Origin: Timonella senegalensis JC301
GTDB lineage: Bacteria > Actinomycetota > Actinomycetes > Actinomycetales > Cellulomonadaceae
Direction: 5' to 3'
Assembly (NCBI RefSeq): GCF_000312125.1
Contig: NZ_HE978645.1
Span: forward strand, 1-64,000
DNA: 64,000 nt
Below the pieces are notes generated by a model. It made no database searches. It was not told the origin of the DNA and saw only the letters and a list, made by a program, of their open reading frames with translations. Positions 9,227 through 18,323 of the stretch are shown here, one piece after another. The position numbers and the translations under genes were made by a program. Each line of letters opens with the position of its first letter. Within the stretch, counting starts at the first letter, position 1.

Positions 9227-10389
9227 CAGCCAAGCCGAGCCAAGATCGACCGAGCGCCCGGGAACGACTGGGGCGGGCCATCGCCCGACCACGAGAACGC
9301 GGGGACCGCCTCGAGATAGCCACTCTCGTCGAGGTGGAGGACCGCGATTTCGCTGACGAACCTGCGGTAGAAGCCCGACGGATCGAGAGTCCGGCGCAAG
9401 TGAATGACGAGGTCAAGGGCGCTTGCGGCCTGGGCCGCGAGCGCGGGCCTGCTCATGCCCGCAAGCGCGCCCAACGCCTCGAGTCTTGCCGGAATGTCCA
9501 TAGCGGAGTTCGCATGGATCGTTCCGGATCCGCCTTCGTGCCCCGTGTTGAGCGCGATGAGCATGTCACGCACCTCGGCGCCGCGGCACTCCCCCACTAC
9601 AACCCTGTCCGGGCGCATCCGCAGGGTGTTGCGCACAAGTGCTACTTGGTTGAGCTCGCCGCGCCCCTCGATGTTAGGCCGTTTGGTCTCGAGAGACAGG
9701 ACGTGCGGGTGGTTCGGCCTCACCTCGCGTGATTCTTCCACAATGATGATGCGTTCGCGCTGGTCGCAGAGGGACAGGAGGGTGGACAGGAGGGTGGTCT
9801 TGCCCGTGCCTGTTGCACCGGAAACTAGGAAGTTGAGGCGTGCGCTGATGATTCCCGCGAGCAGTGGATGCCAGGCGGCGGGGATTGTCCGGGTTTCTAC
9901 AAGTTCCGCGAGGGTCAGTGCGCGGGCTCGCGAGGTACGGAGGGAAATAGTGGCAGCCGATTCGCACACGGGGTGCAGTAGCCCGTGGAGGCGGGTTCCG
10001 TCAGGGAGGCGGCCGTCCACCTGCGGGCTCGAATCGTCGAGTCGCGCACCGCATGCCGAAGCCAGCCTGACCGCGAGCGCCCTCAACTGGGTTGGTCCGC
10101 CAAGGTTGAGCGGGATACGTTCGAGACCCGCTCCCCTGTCAATCCAGGCGTCGTTGTAGTCGTTGACTAGGACGTCCGTTACTGCGGGATCGTCGAGGTA
10201 GACCTGGAGCGGCCCGGTCCCCGAGACTTCCGTGTGCGCACGTTGAGTGAGCGCCGCGATGGCCGACGAACCGATTGCCAGCTGGTGAGACTCCACCACG
10301 CGGGAAATCTCCGAACTCGAGGCGGCAGCAGAATCGTGGGCGAGGACCCGACGGATCTCGTTGATCTGTTCTTGCTCGCTCCCATTCAT
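9226..10389 (-). CDS. tadA: Tad secretion ATPase TadA/CpaF
   Basis: A 387-residue secretion ATPase. Walker A is GATGTGKTTLL. The sequence also has an Asp box-like EESREVRP, a Walker B-type region, and the His-containing NTGHEGGSGTIHANS typical of CpaF/VirB11 enzymes. The start is ATG 10389 with AGGAGG 8 nt upstream; it overlaps the ssd stop by 4 bp (ATGA). It is the cytoplasmic motor for pilin polymerisation, matching the helicase/secretion-neighbourhood ATPase family (Rv3659c). Confidence 0.93.
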   Translation of the reverse strand: MNGSEQEQINEIRRVLAHDSAAASSSEISRVVESHQLAIGSSAIAALTQRAHTEVSGTGPLQVYLDDPAVTDVLVNDYNDAWIDRGAGLERIPLNLGGPTQLRALAVRLASACGARLDDSSPQVDGRLPDGTRLHGLLHPVCESAATISLRTSRARALTLAELVETRTIPAAWHPLLAGIISARLNFLVSGATGTGKTTLLSTLLSLCDQRERIIIVEESREVRPNHPHVLSLETKRPNIEGRGELNQVALVRNTLRMRPDRVVVGECRGAEVRDMLIALNTGHEGGSGTIHANSAMDIPARLEALGALAGMSRPALAAQAASALDLVIHLRRTLDPSGFYRRFVSEIAVLHLDESGYLEAVPAFSWSGDGPPQSFPGARSILARLG

Positions 10390-11234
10390 CGAACGTTCCT
10401 CCTGTCTAGCGCCCTGGAAGCCCACGCACGATCTGAGGGGTGCTGGGTACCGCGCCCACGAGGACTCGCCACCGAGTGCACCCCGGACAGGACTCGAGCG
10501 CCACACAGTGCTAGCTGGCGCTCACTCCTCCCGCCTGCCCTCAACGGACCAAATCCGAGTTCGATTGCCCTCCCAACCTCCGCGCGATGCTGCAGAACCG
10601 ACCAAACCGGTAGGCCTAGCGCTTGCGCAAACTGATCGGGGGAAAGGGATGCACCTCCGCGCGGGAACCCGAGTTTCCCAAGGCGGACGCGCTCCACGAG
10701 TACTAGGCCGGCAGGGATGCCTGCCTGTGCAATGCGGGCTTTGACACCGAACGCGCCCGCGAGACCGGTCATGGATAGCGGAGCAACGAGAACCACCGCG
10801 TCAAAGAGAGCCGCTTGTTCCAGCACGCTCGAGATGGACGCGTCGACCACTGCGTCGGCCTCGGCATCCTTCACGCTCTGCAGTAGGGAACGCAGCGCCT
10901 CCCCGTATGGGAGCTCCGGGGTGAACCTCCCGTGCAAGAGCGCGCTGATCCCGCCGTAATTAAGCACGAGTGGGCGCAGTGCGTCCATGTTCACCCGTCC
11001 ACTCGCTCCTTGGACCTCGTGGAGGCGCATCCCCGGCATCGATTCCGCGCCAAGAAGCCCCTCCAGAGATCCGGGATGATCACTGGCGTCGAAGAACCAC
11101 GTGTCAGCCGATTGGAGGTTCGCGGCCGCGACTGCGAGCGCAACCGTGGACGTTCCAACCCCGCCGACCGCGCCAACACAAGCGATTGCCTGGCCCATCG
11201 GACTCTGCGACCGTTCGACGGACCCGGTATACAT
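10386..11234 (-). CDS. ssd: CpaE/Ssd-like septum-site protein with degenerate P-loop
   Basis: A 282-residue MinD/CpaE-fold protein of the Rv3660c (Ssd) family and first gene of the Tad operon. The start is ATG 11234 with AGGGAG upstream. The glycine loop reads VGGVGTSTVA (about 22-31), so both lysines of a deviant Walker A (KGGxGKT) are absent. ATP hydrolysis is therefore doubtful. By family it would localise the secretion machine or influence septum placement. The C-terminal 35 residues are Arg-rich. Confidence 0.85.
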   Translation of the reverse strand: MYTGSVERSQSPMGQAIACVGAVGGVGTSTVALAVAAANLQSADTWFFDASDHPGSLEGLLGAESMPGMRLHEVQGASGRVNMDALRPLVLNYGGISALLHGRFTPELPYGEALRSLLQSVKDAEADAVVDASISSVLEQAALFDAVVLVAPLSMTGLAGAFGVKARIAQAGIPAGLVLVERVRLGKLGFPRGGASLSPDQFAQALGLPVWSVLQHRAEVGRAIELGFGPLRAGGRSERQLALCGARVLSGVHSVASPRGRGTQHPSDRAWASRALDRRNVR

Positions 11235-11506
11235 GGATGTCTCCCTAGTTCTTCCTGTTCTGGCGCTCGCTATTGCTCATGCGCCATGTTTCCGCGCGCA
11301 GAAACGTTCATGGGGCCCCGCGGCTGAGTTTTGCCGCTGGTGCGAGCTGGTGCGAGCTGGTGCTCCATCCACTTAACTGGAAGAACTCCCACTTTCCCGG
11401 GCCACGGGACAATCTGTGGATGACCATCTCACTCGTCTACCTGTGGAAAGCCCGGACGATGAGATTTCTTGTTTCACCCGGTGGCAATTCTGGGTAGGCT
11501 CGTGCT

Positions 11507-12367
11507 GTGAGCACACCGCACAACGCACAACGCAGTGACGATCCCACGGTCCCCGGCAACTTAGCGCGCGAGGGTCAGATTGCCGCGTTCTTTGACCTAG
11601 ACAAGACGATCATCGCCACTTCGTCCGCGGCTGCGTTCTCCCGCCCCTTCTACGACAAGGGCCTCATTACCAAGACATCCGCTCTCCGCAGCGCGTACGC
11701 TCACTTCCTCTTCATGCTCGGCGGCGCTAATGCTGACCAAACCGAGCGCATGCGCCAGCAGTTGTCCTCATTGGTGACGGGCTGGCCTGTGGAACAGGTG
11801 ACCTCGATCGTGAGCGATACCCTGCACCAATACATTGACCCGTTCGTGTATGCCGAGGCCCTCGACCTCATCCAGGCGCACCGCGAGCGTGGACACGCGA
11901 TTGTCATTGTGTCCGCCTCTGGGGCGGAGGTGGTCAATCCCATCGCGGCCATGCTGGGAGCTGATCACGCGATCGCTACCCGCATGGAGATCGTCGATGG
12001 CAAATACACGGGCCAGATCGAGTTCTACGCGTACGGGGAGGGAAAGGCCTCTGCGATCACCGTGCTCGCCGAGGAGCGTGGCTACGACCTCGCGCGCTCC
12101 TATGCCTATTCGGACTCAATCACGGACATCCCGATGCTCGCCGCCGTGGGCCACCCACATTCCGTGAATGCGGACAAGGCCTTCCGCAAGTACTGCGACG
12201 AGCAGGGGTGGGATTCGCTGACCTTTGAGAAGCCAGTTTCGTTGGGACAGATGTCTACTCCAGCCAAGTCTGCGCTGGTCCTTGGCTCGCTGGCGGTTGC
12301 GGGAGTTGGAGTTGGACTCGTAATACGCGCAGCACGGCTTTCAAAGCGACGTCCACCACGTGGATAA
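11507..12367 (+). CDS. HAD-IB family phosphatase (Rv3661-like)
   Basis: 286 residues from GTG 11507, with GGTAGG 8 nt upstream. Motif I is FFDLDKTII (Asp30 nucleophile, Asp32), motif II is IVSAS, and motif III/IV is near YSDSITDIPML. It ends in a hydrophobic segment (ALVLGSLAVAGVGVGLVIRAA), suggesting a C-terminal membrane anchor. It resembles SerB-like HAD-IB phosphatases adjacent to ssd in other actinobacteria. The substrate is unknown. It is divergent from the Tad operon across 272 bp. Confidence 0.88.
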   Translation: MSTPHNAQRSDDPTVPGNLAREGQIAAFFDLDKTIIATSSAAAFSRPFYDKGLITKTSALRSAYAHFLFMLGGANADQTERMRQQLSSLVTGWPVEQVTSIVSDTLHQYIDPFVYAEALDLIQAHRERGHAIVIVSASGAEVVNPIAAMLGADHAIATRMEIVDGKYTGQIEFYAYGEGKASAITVLAEERGYDLARSYAYSDSITDIPMLAAVGHPHSVNADKAFRKYCDEQGWDSLTFEKPVSLGQMSTPAKSALVLGSLAVAGVGVGLVIRAARLSKRRPPRG

Positions 12368-12542
12368 AAAGTGACCACCATCACGTTCACCCTTGGCTTT
12401 CCGGTGGTCAGCGCCCATACTGGAACTACCAGAAGCCGCACTTGGCACCCACGTACGATCGGTCCACGCATAGGACCCTCGACCGATGAAAGATCCTCGG
12501 AACGAGACACACTGAACGCCTGATAACCAAGTGCATTCTGAC

Positions 12543-12569
12543 CTAATGGCACCCAATGGGTGCCATTAG
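12543..12569. repeat. 12-bp perfect hairpin
   Basis: CTAATGGCACCC and its complement are separated by AAT. There is no T-run after it on either strand, so it is not a clear terminator. Confidence 0.5.
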
Positions 12570-12795
12570 CGTGTCCGGCTTCTCGACGATTCCCTCACCC
12601 TTAGCTCTGTGGCCTTCGTACCAGCGTGCGCGGCCACATGCCTGGTTATCCCCAACTTGAACATGGTGACTACTCACGATTGCAGCACCGAACTACATCG
12701 GAGAGAGTTGATTCATTGGCGCTCGGGAAACCGCGCGTCGAGCTGTCGAGAACGCCGTGGGGGTGGGGCTCGGCAGGCCTGGAACTAGCGTTCCG

Positions 12796-12838
12796 AGACC
12801 CTGTGTGTGCATCCGTGCAGACACAGGGTCTTTCTTTT
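12796..12838 (+). terminator. terminator-like hairpin
   Basis: Stem AGACCCTGTGT...ACACAGGGTCT with an inner TGCA/TGCA extension, a 4-nt loop (TCCG) and one mismatch, followed by TTCTTTT. It is the first plausible rightward terminator after the HAD gene, although 430 bp from its stop. Confidence 0.65.
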
Positions 12839-12891
12839 CGCTCCCGACCTTCCCAGTTCCCAGCGTCGCCAGCTCCCGAGATCCCGAGCTT

Positions 12892-12953
12892 CCCAGTTCC
12901 CCCAGTTCCCCAGTTCCCCAGTTCCCCCAGTTCCCCCAGTTCCCCAGTTCCCC
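12892..12953. repeat. CCCAGTTCC tandem repeat tract
   Basis: About seven head-to-tail copies of an 8-9 bp unit, (C)CCAGTTCC, differing in the length of the C-run. One isolated copy lies at 12852. It is non-coding and is a candidate length-variable locus. Confidence 0.75.
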
Positions 12954-12983
12954 CCCAGCGCCGGAGCTCCGGACACAAAACCA

Positions 12984-13047
12984 TCATCGAACGGATGATT
13001 ATTGATCCGTTCGGCATCCAACGGATCAATAATCATCCGTTCGATGA
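12984..13047. repeat. 64-bp near-perfect palindrome with nested inverted repeats
   Basis: Two perfect 28-bp arms with an 8-nt loop (CGGCATCC). Each arm itself contains an inverted repeat: CGAACGGAT - GATTATTG - ATCCGTTCG (12988-13013). The second arm carries the same outer parts with the spacer reversed (CAATAATC). There is no T-run, so it does not look like a plain terminator. Confidence 0.8.
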
Positions 13048-13092
13048 CACTTCACGCCACCGACTCCACCCACTCCACCCCATCCAAGGCAT

Positions 13093-13148
13093 CGAGAGTA
13101 TTCCTGAGCCCACTCTCGACGTCGAGAGTGGGCTCAGGAATACTCTCG
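13093..13148. repeat. 56-bp perfect palindrome with nested inverted repeats
   Basis: Two perfect 28-bp arms meet without a loop (centre GACGTC). Each arm holds CGAGAGT - 12-nt spacer - ACTCTCG, with the spacer reversed in the second arm. The architecture matches the 12984-13047 element, although the sequence is unrelated. Confidence 0.85.
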
Positions 13149-13269
13149 TTGGAGTGGGGAGAGGCGGACCCAGCGGAGTGGGGAGGGTCACGCCCGATTT
13201 CCATAAAACAACTCGCGCATATGACCGAGGGCCCATACCTCGCTTCTGCACACGTGAAACACTTCAAAC

Positions 13270-14076
13270 GTGCTGACACTCTCGCAAGCGATTGACTATC
13301 AGGACCACTCTGCGCAAGAGAAGGTCGCGCTCTCCTACCGGTTCGTCCCGTATGGCATTTCAACCATGCTGGCCGGCTCCTACATCGGGATCGGCGTTCT
13401 CCTCATGTGCGCAGCAGCCGGTCCATTCCTCTTGGCCGATGACCCCGCCGCAAAGCTCGTGTCCGGTTTGGTGTTCGGAATCGCCCTGACTCTCGTGACA
13501 GTTGCGGGCAGCGATTTGCTGACATCAACGATGATGACGCTGACGCAGGGAGCACGCACCGGTGCGATCTCTCTCTATAACTGGGCACGCACACTGACAC
13601 TTTGTTTCGCAGGAAACCTCGTTGGCTCGATTCTGTTCGCACTCGCAGTGTTCCTCGGAGGAATCGCCAAGCCCGGATCTGCGGTCTACGCCTACCTTGA
13701 GTACACCGCCGTACACAAAGCAGAAGGCACTCCCGTGGAGATCTTCTTCAAGGCGGTTCTGTGCAACATCATCGTATGCCTGGCGATCTGGGCGGGAATC
13801 CGCCTCAAGAACGAGGTGGCCAAGCTGATCGTCATTTTTTGGTGCGCACTCGCGTTCATCACGGGCGGGCTGGAACACGTGGTGGCGAACATGACCACGT
13901 TCTCGCTGGCGCTGTTCGCACGCGTTCCCGACGTCACCATCTGGGACATGGCAAACAACATGCTGTTTGCGGGTCTTGGAAACCTCGTGGGAGGCGGAGT
14001 GATCGTGGGCTTGGGCTACGTAGCGCTCGCCAGGGCTCAGCAGCCCACACCTGAACTGGTCGGCGCCGACAAGTAG
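13270..14076 (+). CDS. nirC: formate/nitrite transporter (NirC-like)
   Basis: A 268-residue FNT-family channel resembling E. coli NirC, e.g. FGIALTLVTVAGSDL, KAVLCNIIVCLAIW and GLEHVVANMT. His203 in LEHVVANM corresponds to the pore histidine of the family. Six membrane helices are expected. It probably moves nitrite, or formate, across the membrane. The start is a GTG at 13270 (MLTLSQAI is typical for the family); the ribosome site is weak. No nitrite reductase gene is adjacent. Confidence 0.9.
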   Translation: MLTLSQAIDYQDHSAQEKVALSYRFVPYGISTMLAGSYIGIGVLLMCAAAGPFLLADDPAAKLVSGLVFGIALTLVTVAGSDLLTSTMMTLTQGARTGAISLYNWARTLTLCFAGNLVGSILFALAVFLGGIAKPGSAVYAYLEYTAVHKAEGTPVEIFFKAVLCNIIVCLAIWAGIRLKNEVAKLIVIFWCALAFITGGLEHVVANMTTFSLALFARVPDVTIWDMANNMLFAGLGNLVGGGVIVGLGYVALARAQQPTPELVGADK

Positions 14077-14241
14077 TTTCGGGTCGGCCCGTCCAGCGGT
14101 CGTCTCTCGGTCAATAGTTGCGCATCTCGTTCGGCCCCTCGGAGGCCGCAACGGCTGGTCCCCGGTTTTTAGTTGTCCACGTTGTGAGGCATTCACATTT
14201 CAGACTGTGATTGTGCCTCGCGCCACACTAGACTCTACCGA

Positions 14242-14255
14242 GGGACTTAGGTCCC
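14242..14255. promoter_or_regulatory. GGGAC-N4-GTCCC palindrome upstream of acs
   Basis: GGGACTTAGGTCCC lies 32-45 bp before the acs start. It differs by one base from the core of the mycobacterial DosR box (GGGACTWWAGTCCC). The resemblance may be fortuitous, and no dosR gene is in the window. Confidence 0.25.
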
Positions 14256-14286
14256 GGCACCAATGACGATGCGTATGGAGTTTACT

Positions 14287-16287
14287 GTGACCACTAATAA
14301 CCAGTCGCCCGCACTGGAAAACATGCTGCACGAGACCCGAGCTTTCCCGCCAAGCCCTGAGTTCGCGGCGCAGGCGAACGCTCAAGCTGACATGTACCAG
14401 GCCGCGAGCGCCGATCGCCTTGAGTTCTGGGCGGACCAGGCCCGTAAGCACGTGACGTGGAAGGTTCCTTTCACTACGACTCTTGACTGGTCCGAAGCTC
14501 CCGTTGCCAAGTGGTTCGCGGACGGAAAACTCAACGCAGCGTACAACGCTGTGGACCGCCACGTCGCCGCAGGCAACGGAGACCGAGTTGCCCTCCACTT
14601 TGAGGGAGAGCCCGGCGACACCCGTACCGTCACCTATGCGGACCTTCAGCGCGAGGTCAATCGCGCAGCAAACGCCCTTGCAAGCATCGGAGTCCAGACC
14701 GGTGACCGCGTGGTCATCTACCTCCCCATGATCGTTGAGGCAGTCGTCGCGATGCTCGCGTGTGCACGCCTTGGTGCTCCACACTCCGTGGTCTTCGGTG
14801 GATTCTCGTCCGATGCACTCCGCTCACGCATCGCGGATGCAGGTGCGAAGGTCGTCATCACCGCGGACGGTGGATTCCGCCGCGGCAAGCCGTCAGCGCT
14901 CAAGCCAGCCGTGGATGAGGCAGTAGCTGCGGAAGGCTCGCCCGTCGAGCACGTGGTCGTGGTCGCGCGCACTGGCCAGGAGACCACCATGGTGGAGGGG
15001 CGCGATGTGTGGTGGAACGACCTCATGGAGTCCGCCGACGTCGAACACACTCCTGTGTGGGTTGACGCGGAGCACCCGCTCTTCATCCTCTACACCTCGG
15101 GGACCACGGGAAATCCCAAAGGCATCCTGCACACCACGGGCGGCTACCTAACTCAGACCGCATACACGCACTTCAACGTGTTCGACCTCAAGCCAGAGAC
15201 CGACGTGTACTGGTGCACAGCCGACATCGGTTGGGTTACCGGTCACTCGTACGTTGTTTACGGACCACTGCTCAATGGTGCTACCCAGGTCATCTACGAG
15301 GGCACGCCCGACTCGCCGCACCAAGGTCGTTGGTGGGAGATCATCGAGAAATACAAGGTCTCGCTGTTCTACACCGCCCCTACCGCGATCCGTACCTGCA
15401 TGAAGTGGGGCGAGGACATCCCCAACAAGTACGATCTGACCTCTCTTCGCGTACTCGGCTCCGTTGGCGAATCCATCAACCCCGAGGCGTGGATGTGGTA
15501 CCGGCGTGTTATCGGCGGCGACAAAGCTCCGATCGTGGACACCTGGTGGCAGACCGAGACCGGCGCGATCATGATCTCGCCGCTCCCCGGAGTGACCGCA
15601 ACCAAGCCGGGTTCGGCCCAGCGCCCACTACCGGGCATCTCTGCGGACGTAGTCAACGACTCCGCTGAGTCCGTGCCTAATGGTTCGGGCGGGTACCTCG
15701 TGCTGTCCGAGCCGTGGCCCGCAATGCTCCGTGGTATCTGGGGCGACCTCGAACGTTTCAAGGACACCTACTGGTCCCGATTCGACGGCCTGTACTTTGC
15801 CGGCGACGGCGCCAAAAAGGACGAGGACGGGGACATCTGGCTCCTTGGCCGAGTAGACGACGTCATGAACGTGTCGGGTCACCGCCTGTCCACTATGGAG
15901 ATTGAGTCCGCTTTGGTCTCGCACGACATCGTCGCAGAAGCGGCAGTGGTCGGAGCCGCAGACGACACCACAGGGCAGGCAGTGGTCGCGTTTGTCATCC
16001 TGCGCGAGCAGAGTGCTGACCAAGGTGCGACTCCGGAAGGCGTCGCCCAGATCCAGGAGGAACTGCGCAACCACGTGGCTAAGGAAATCGGCCCCATCGC
16101 CAAGCCGCGCAAGATCCTTGTGGTTCCGGAACTTCCTAAGACCCGTTCCGGCAAGATTATGCGCCGACTTCTTCGCGATGTCGCAGAGAACCGAGCGGTG
16201 GGAGATGCCACCACTCTGGCGGACTCGTCCGTGATGGATCTGATCGCGAGTGAGCTCTCGGGAACTCCAGGCAAGCCACAGGCGTAA
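14287..16287 (+). CDS. acs: acetate-CoA ligase (acetyl-CoA synthetase)
   Basis: An AMP-forming enzyme converting acetate, ATP and CoA to acetyl-CoA. Start GTG 14287 is preferred because GGAG sits 6 nt upstream; an ATG at 14263 would add eight residues. Length is about 666 residues, usual for Acs. Visible motifs: P-loop-like [11 protein letters not shown] (about 269-279), [27 protein letters not shown], and [11 protein letters not shown], whose Lys (about 623) is the known regulatory acetylation site. It appears to be a single-gene transcript ending at a hairpin just before the SseB-like gene. Confidence 0.95.
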   Translation: MTTNNQSPALENMLHETRAFPPSPEFAAQANAQADMYQAASADRLEFWADQARKHVTWKVPFTTTLDWSEAPVAKWFADGKLNAAYNAVDRHVAAGNGDRVALHFEGEPGDTRTVTYADLQREVNRAANALASIGVQTGDRVVIYLPMIVEAVVAMLACARLGAPHSVVFGGFSSDALRSRIADAGAKVVITADGGFRRGKPSALKPAVDEAVAAEGSPVEHVVVVARTGQETTMVEGRDVWWNDLMESADVEHTPVWVDAEHPLFILYTSGTTGNPKGILHTTGGYLTQTAYTHFNVFDLKPETDVYWCTADIGWVTGHSYVVYGPLLNGATQVIYEGTPDSPHQGRWWEIIEKYKVSLFYTAPTAIRTCMKWGEDIPNKYDLTSLRVLGSVGESINPEAWMWYRRVIGGDKAPIVDTWWQTETGAIMISPLPGVTATKPGSAQRPLPGISADVVNDSAESVPNGSGGYLVLSEPWPAMLRGIWGDLERFKDTYWSRFDGLYFAGDGAKKDEDGDIWLLGRVDDVMNVSGHRLSTMEIESALVSHDIVAEAAVVGAADDTTGQAVVAFVILREQSADQGATPEGVAQIQEELRNHVAKEIGPIAKPRKILVVPELPKTRSGKIMRRLLRDVAENRAVGDATTLADSSVMDLIASELSGTPGKPQA

Positions 16288-16334
16288 CCTGATCCACGCC
16301 ACATTCGTGGAGTTCCACCTTCTGAGGAAGGTAA

Positions 16335-16376
16335 GGTTTTGGGGTGGTTTCCCTCTTGGGATTCCGCCCCAAAACC
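16335..16376 (+). terminator. hairpin after acs
   Basis: 13-bp stem GGTTTTGGGGTGG / CCGCCCCAAAACC with one G-U pair and a 16-nt loop, followed by ATTCTT. It ends 18 nt before the next ATG, so it could also act in the leader of that gene. Confidence 0.6.
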
Positions 16377-16394
16377 ATTCTTAGAGGATTTGCC

Positions 16395-17288
16395 ATGGTA
16401 GACCAGACCTTCGAGGACAACCGCGCCGCCCTGATCGACACCCTTGCTCGTGCAGCACGCTCTACCGAGAGTGGACGCGCACAGCAGGAGAACGACTGGC
16501 GCGACCTGTGGCGCGAGGTCCTGCCGCTCGAGCGCTGGTTCTTCATCAAGGATGACTCCACTCAGGTGACCCCGATCCTCCTCAAGGACGGCGACAACAT
16601 CATCCTCCCGGCGTTTACTGACGCCGACCGTGCCATCGAGTTTTCTAAGGACTTTGGCGGCAAGGATCGCGTGTACTCATCCGCACCTGGCTCCATGATC
16701 ACCTCGGCAGAGGAACTGGAAAAGTCCGGCGTAAACCTCGTGGTCTTCAACCCGCAGAACGAACCATTCGCGGTCATGCCCACCGTGCTCCAACAGCTCG
16801 CGGAGGGCTACGTGGAGTCCGGTGAGGGACGCATTGTTGGCGGCCAGCACAAGGCTCCCGAGTCCGATATCGACGTTCTGGCCTACTACGCACGTTCCGA
16901 CGTCAACAACCTCCAGGCGATCTCGGCGCTGTGGATCGCAACCCTGCTCCTCGACGAGTGGTACTTCGTGCCCGTGGGCGAGGGCGAGAACATGCAGCCA
17001 TTCGCAGTACTCAGCGAGGCTGGCGCGACGGTCCTGGCCTTCACCACTCCAAAGCGCGCCGGCGAGTACGCTGCGCTGCGCGGTATGGGCCAGCTCGAAC
17101 AGGTCTTTGCCATGACTCCGGCTAAGGCCGTCGAGCTCATGACGCACCCCGGATTCGAAGCCTCCGCAGTGCAGTTCGACCCTCAGCACGGCTCGTACCA
17201 CTCGGTCATCTCCCAGTTGCCCGCGATGCTTAAGATCGCGGAATCTTCCGCGGAAGCGCAGCGACGAGACCAAGACGACAGGCGATAG
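16395..17288 (+). CDS. SseB-family protein
   Basis: About 297 residues from ATG 16395, with GAGG 7 nt upstream. A longer frame from 16344 runs through the preceding hairpin and is unlikely. The first ~120 residues resemble the SseB N-terminal domain (WFFIKDDSTQVTPILLKDGD, ILPAFTDADRAIEF). A related half follows at about 150-270 (WIATLLLDEWYFVPVG, AFTTPKRAGEYAA). The function of this family is poorly known. mshD follows 60 bp downstream. Confidence 0.8.
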   Translation: MVDQTFEDNRAALIDTLARAARSTESGRAQQENDWRDLWREVLPLERWFFIKDDSTQVTPILLKDGDNIILPAFTDADRAIEFSKDFGGKDRVYSSAPGSMITSAEELEKSGVNLVVFNPQNEPFAVMPTVLQQLAEGYVESGEGRIVGGQHKAPESDIDVLAYYARSDVNNLQAISALWIATLLLDEWYFVPVGEGENMQPFAVLSEAGATVLAFTTPKRAGEYAALRGMGQLEQVFAMTPAKAVELMTHPGFEASAVQFDPQHGSYHSVISQLPAMLKIAESSAEAQRRDQDDRR

Positions 17289-17348
17289 TCCACCCGCGCC
17301 CGGCGTGTAGCCATAGTGCCGCACGCCGATCAGTGGTGGAATCAAGAA

Positions 17349-18284
17349 ATGGACACCATTAGGCTGCTGACTGCTGTCGGCCCTCTCTCGGTTGAATCTG
17401 CCCTCGCGGTCAAGGACCTCGTGTCGGCCGTGACCGCGCAGAGGGGCGTTTCCCCGATCTCTGAGCAACCCATGCTTTGGCTCATGGAACCGCGCGTTCA
17501 CGTGGCCCACATCATGGCAACTGAAGACAATGCTCTCGTTGCTTACGGCCAGATGGACCTGTCCAACGAGGACGAGATCTCCCTTGAAATGGCAGTCCAC
17601 CCCGATGCGGCCGGACGCGGCCTTGAACGCCGTCTCCTTGAAGCCGGTGCCTACGTCGCCCAAGAGAACGACGCGAGCTTCAGCCTCTGGACCCACGCGC
17701 CGAGCGCGCAGTCGATTGAGATCCTCACCGCGAACGGATTCACGCCCTCCCGCACACTCCTGCGCCTGCGGCGCAGCCTGAGCGACCACGCCGGGAGCGC
17801 ACGCGCTGAAGGGACGCGCCATTTCGTCGAAAATCAGGACGAAGAGGAATGGTTGAAAGCCAATGCCGAGGCGTTCAGCTGGCACCCGGAACAGGGCAAA
17901 ATGACGCGGGCGGACCTCGAAGCGCGCAAGCGCGAGCCGTGGTTTGACGCGAGCACGTTCCTGCTCGCGGAACGCGCAACCACCGGGGAAAGCACCGCGG
18001 GCAGCACCGCGGGCAGCACCGAGATCGCAGGGTTCTCCTGGCTCAAGCTTGAACCGGGCCAGGAAACGGGCGAAATCTACGCGCTGGGCGTCGTGCCAAA
18101 CGCTCAGGGTTCGGGGCTCGGAATGAGCCTCTTGGAGTCAAGCCTAAATACTCTCCGCGAGCGTGGCCGCACTGCCGCTGACCTCTACGTTGAGGCCGAT
18201 AATGCCGCCGCGCTCGCGCTCTACAGCAGGTTCGGATTCACGGAAGTTGAACGGCACATAAAGTTTAGGCAAACGCGCCCCTAA
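17349..18284 (+). CDS. mshD: mycothiol synthase
   Basis: A 311-residue double-GNAT protein that would acetylate Cys-GlcN-inositol to finish mycothiol. The N-terminal GNAT half (1-140) has the degenerate AVHPDAAGRGLERRLL. The C-terminal half contains AFSWHPEQGKM, EPWFDASTFLLA, GEIYALGVVPNAQGSGLGMSL and ALYSRFGF. ATG 17349 follows GGTGGA; a GTG at 17316 is less likely. A short linker encodes TAGSTAGST from a 12-bp DNA repeat near 17997-18017. Confidence 0.9.
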   Translation: MDTIRLLTAVGPLSVESALAVKDLVSAVTAQRGVSPISEQPMLWLMEPRVHVAHIMATEDNALVAYGQMDLSNEDEISLEMAVHPDAAGRGLERRLLEAGAYVAQENDASFSLWTHAPSAQSIEILTANGFTPSRTLLRLRRSLSDHAGSARAEGTRHFVENQDEEEWLKANAEAFSWHPEQGKMTRADLEARKREPWFDASTFLLAERATTGESTAGSTAGSTEIAGFSWLKLEPGQETGEIYALGVVPNAQGSGLGMSLLESSLNTLRERGRTAADLYVEADNAAALALYSRFGFTEVERHIKFRQTRP

Positions 18285-18323
18285 CCCTCCCCCATTGGTG
18301 CCGGTAGATGGCACCATGGAGAC

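Larger units (their letters stand above)
12368..13269. other. 900-bp gene-free, repeat-rich intergenic region
   Basis: No credible gene. Frames crossing it translate tandem and palindromic DNA and lack family resemblance. It contains, in order, a 12-bp hairpin (12543-12569), a terminator-like hairpin (12796-12831), a CCCAGTTCC tandem tract (12892-12953) and two very large palindromes (12984-13047 and 13093-13148), then GGAGTGGGGAG repeats near 13150-13190. Confidence 0.7.

Noticed and set aside
11410-11460. DnaA-box cluster / replication origin
   Set aside because: Two near matches to TTATCCACA (TCATCCACA, CTTTCCACA on the reverse strand) are isolated, and no dnaA, dnaN or AT-rich unwinding region is present.
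12626-13276. 216-codon frame through the 12.6-13.3 kb spacer
   Set aside because: It translates tandem CCCAGTTCC and palindromic DNA and has no ribosome site or domain; the repeats explain the open frame.
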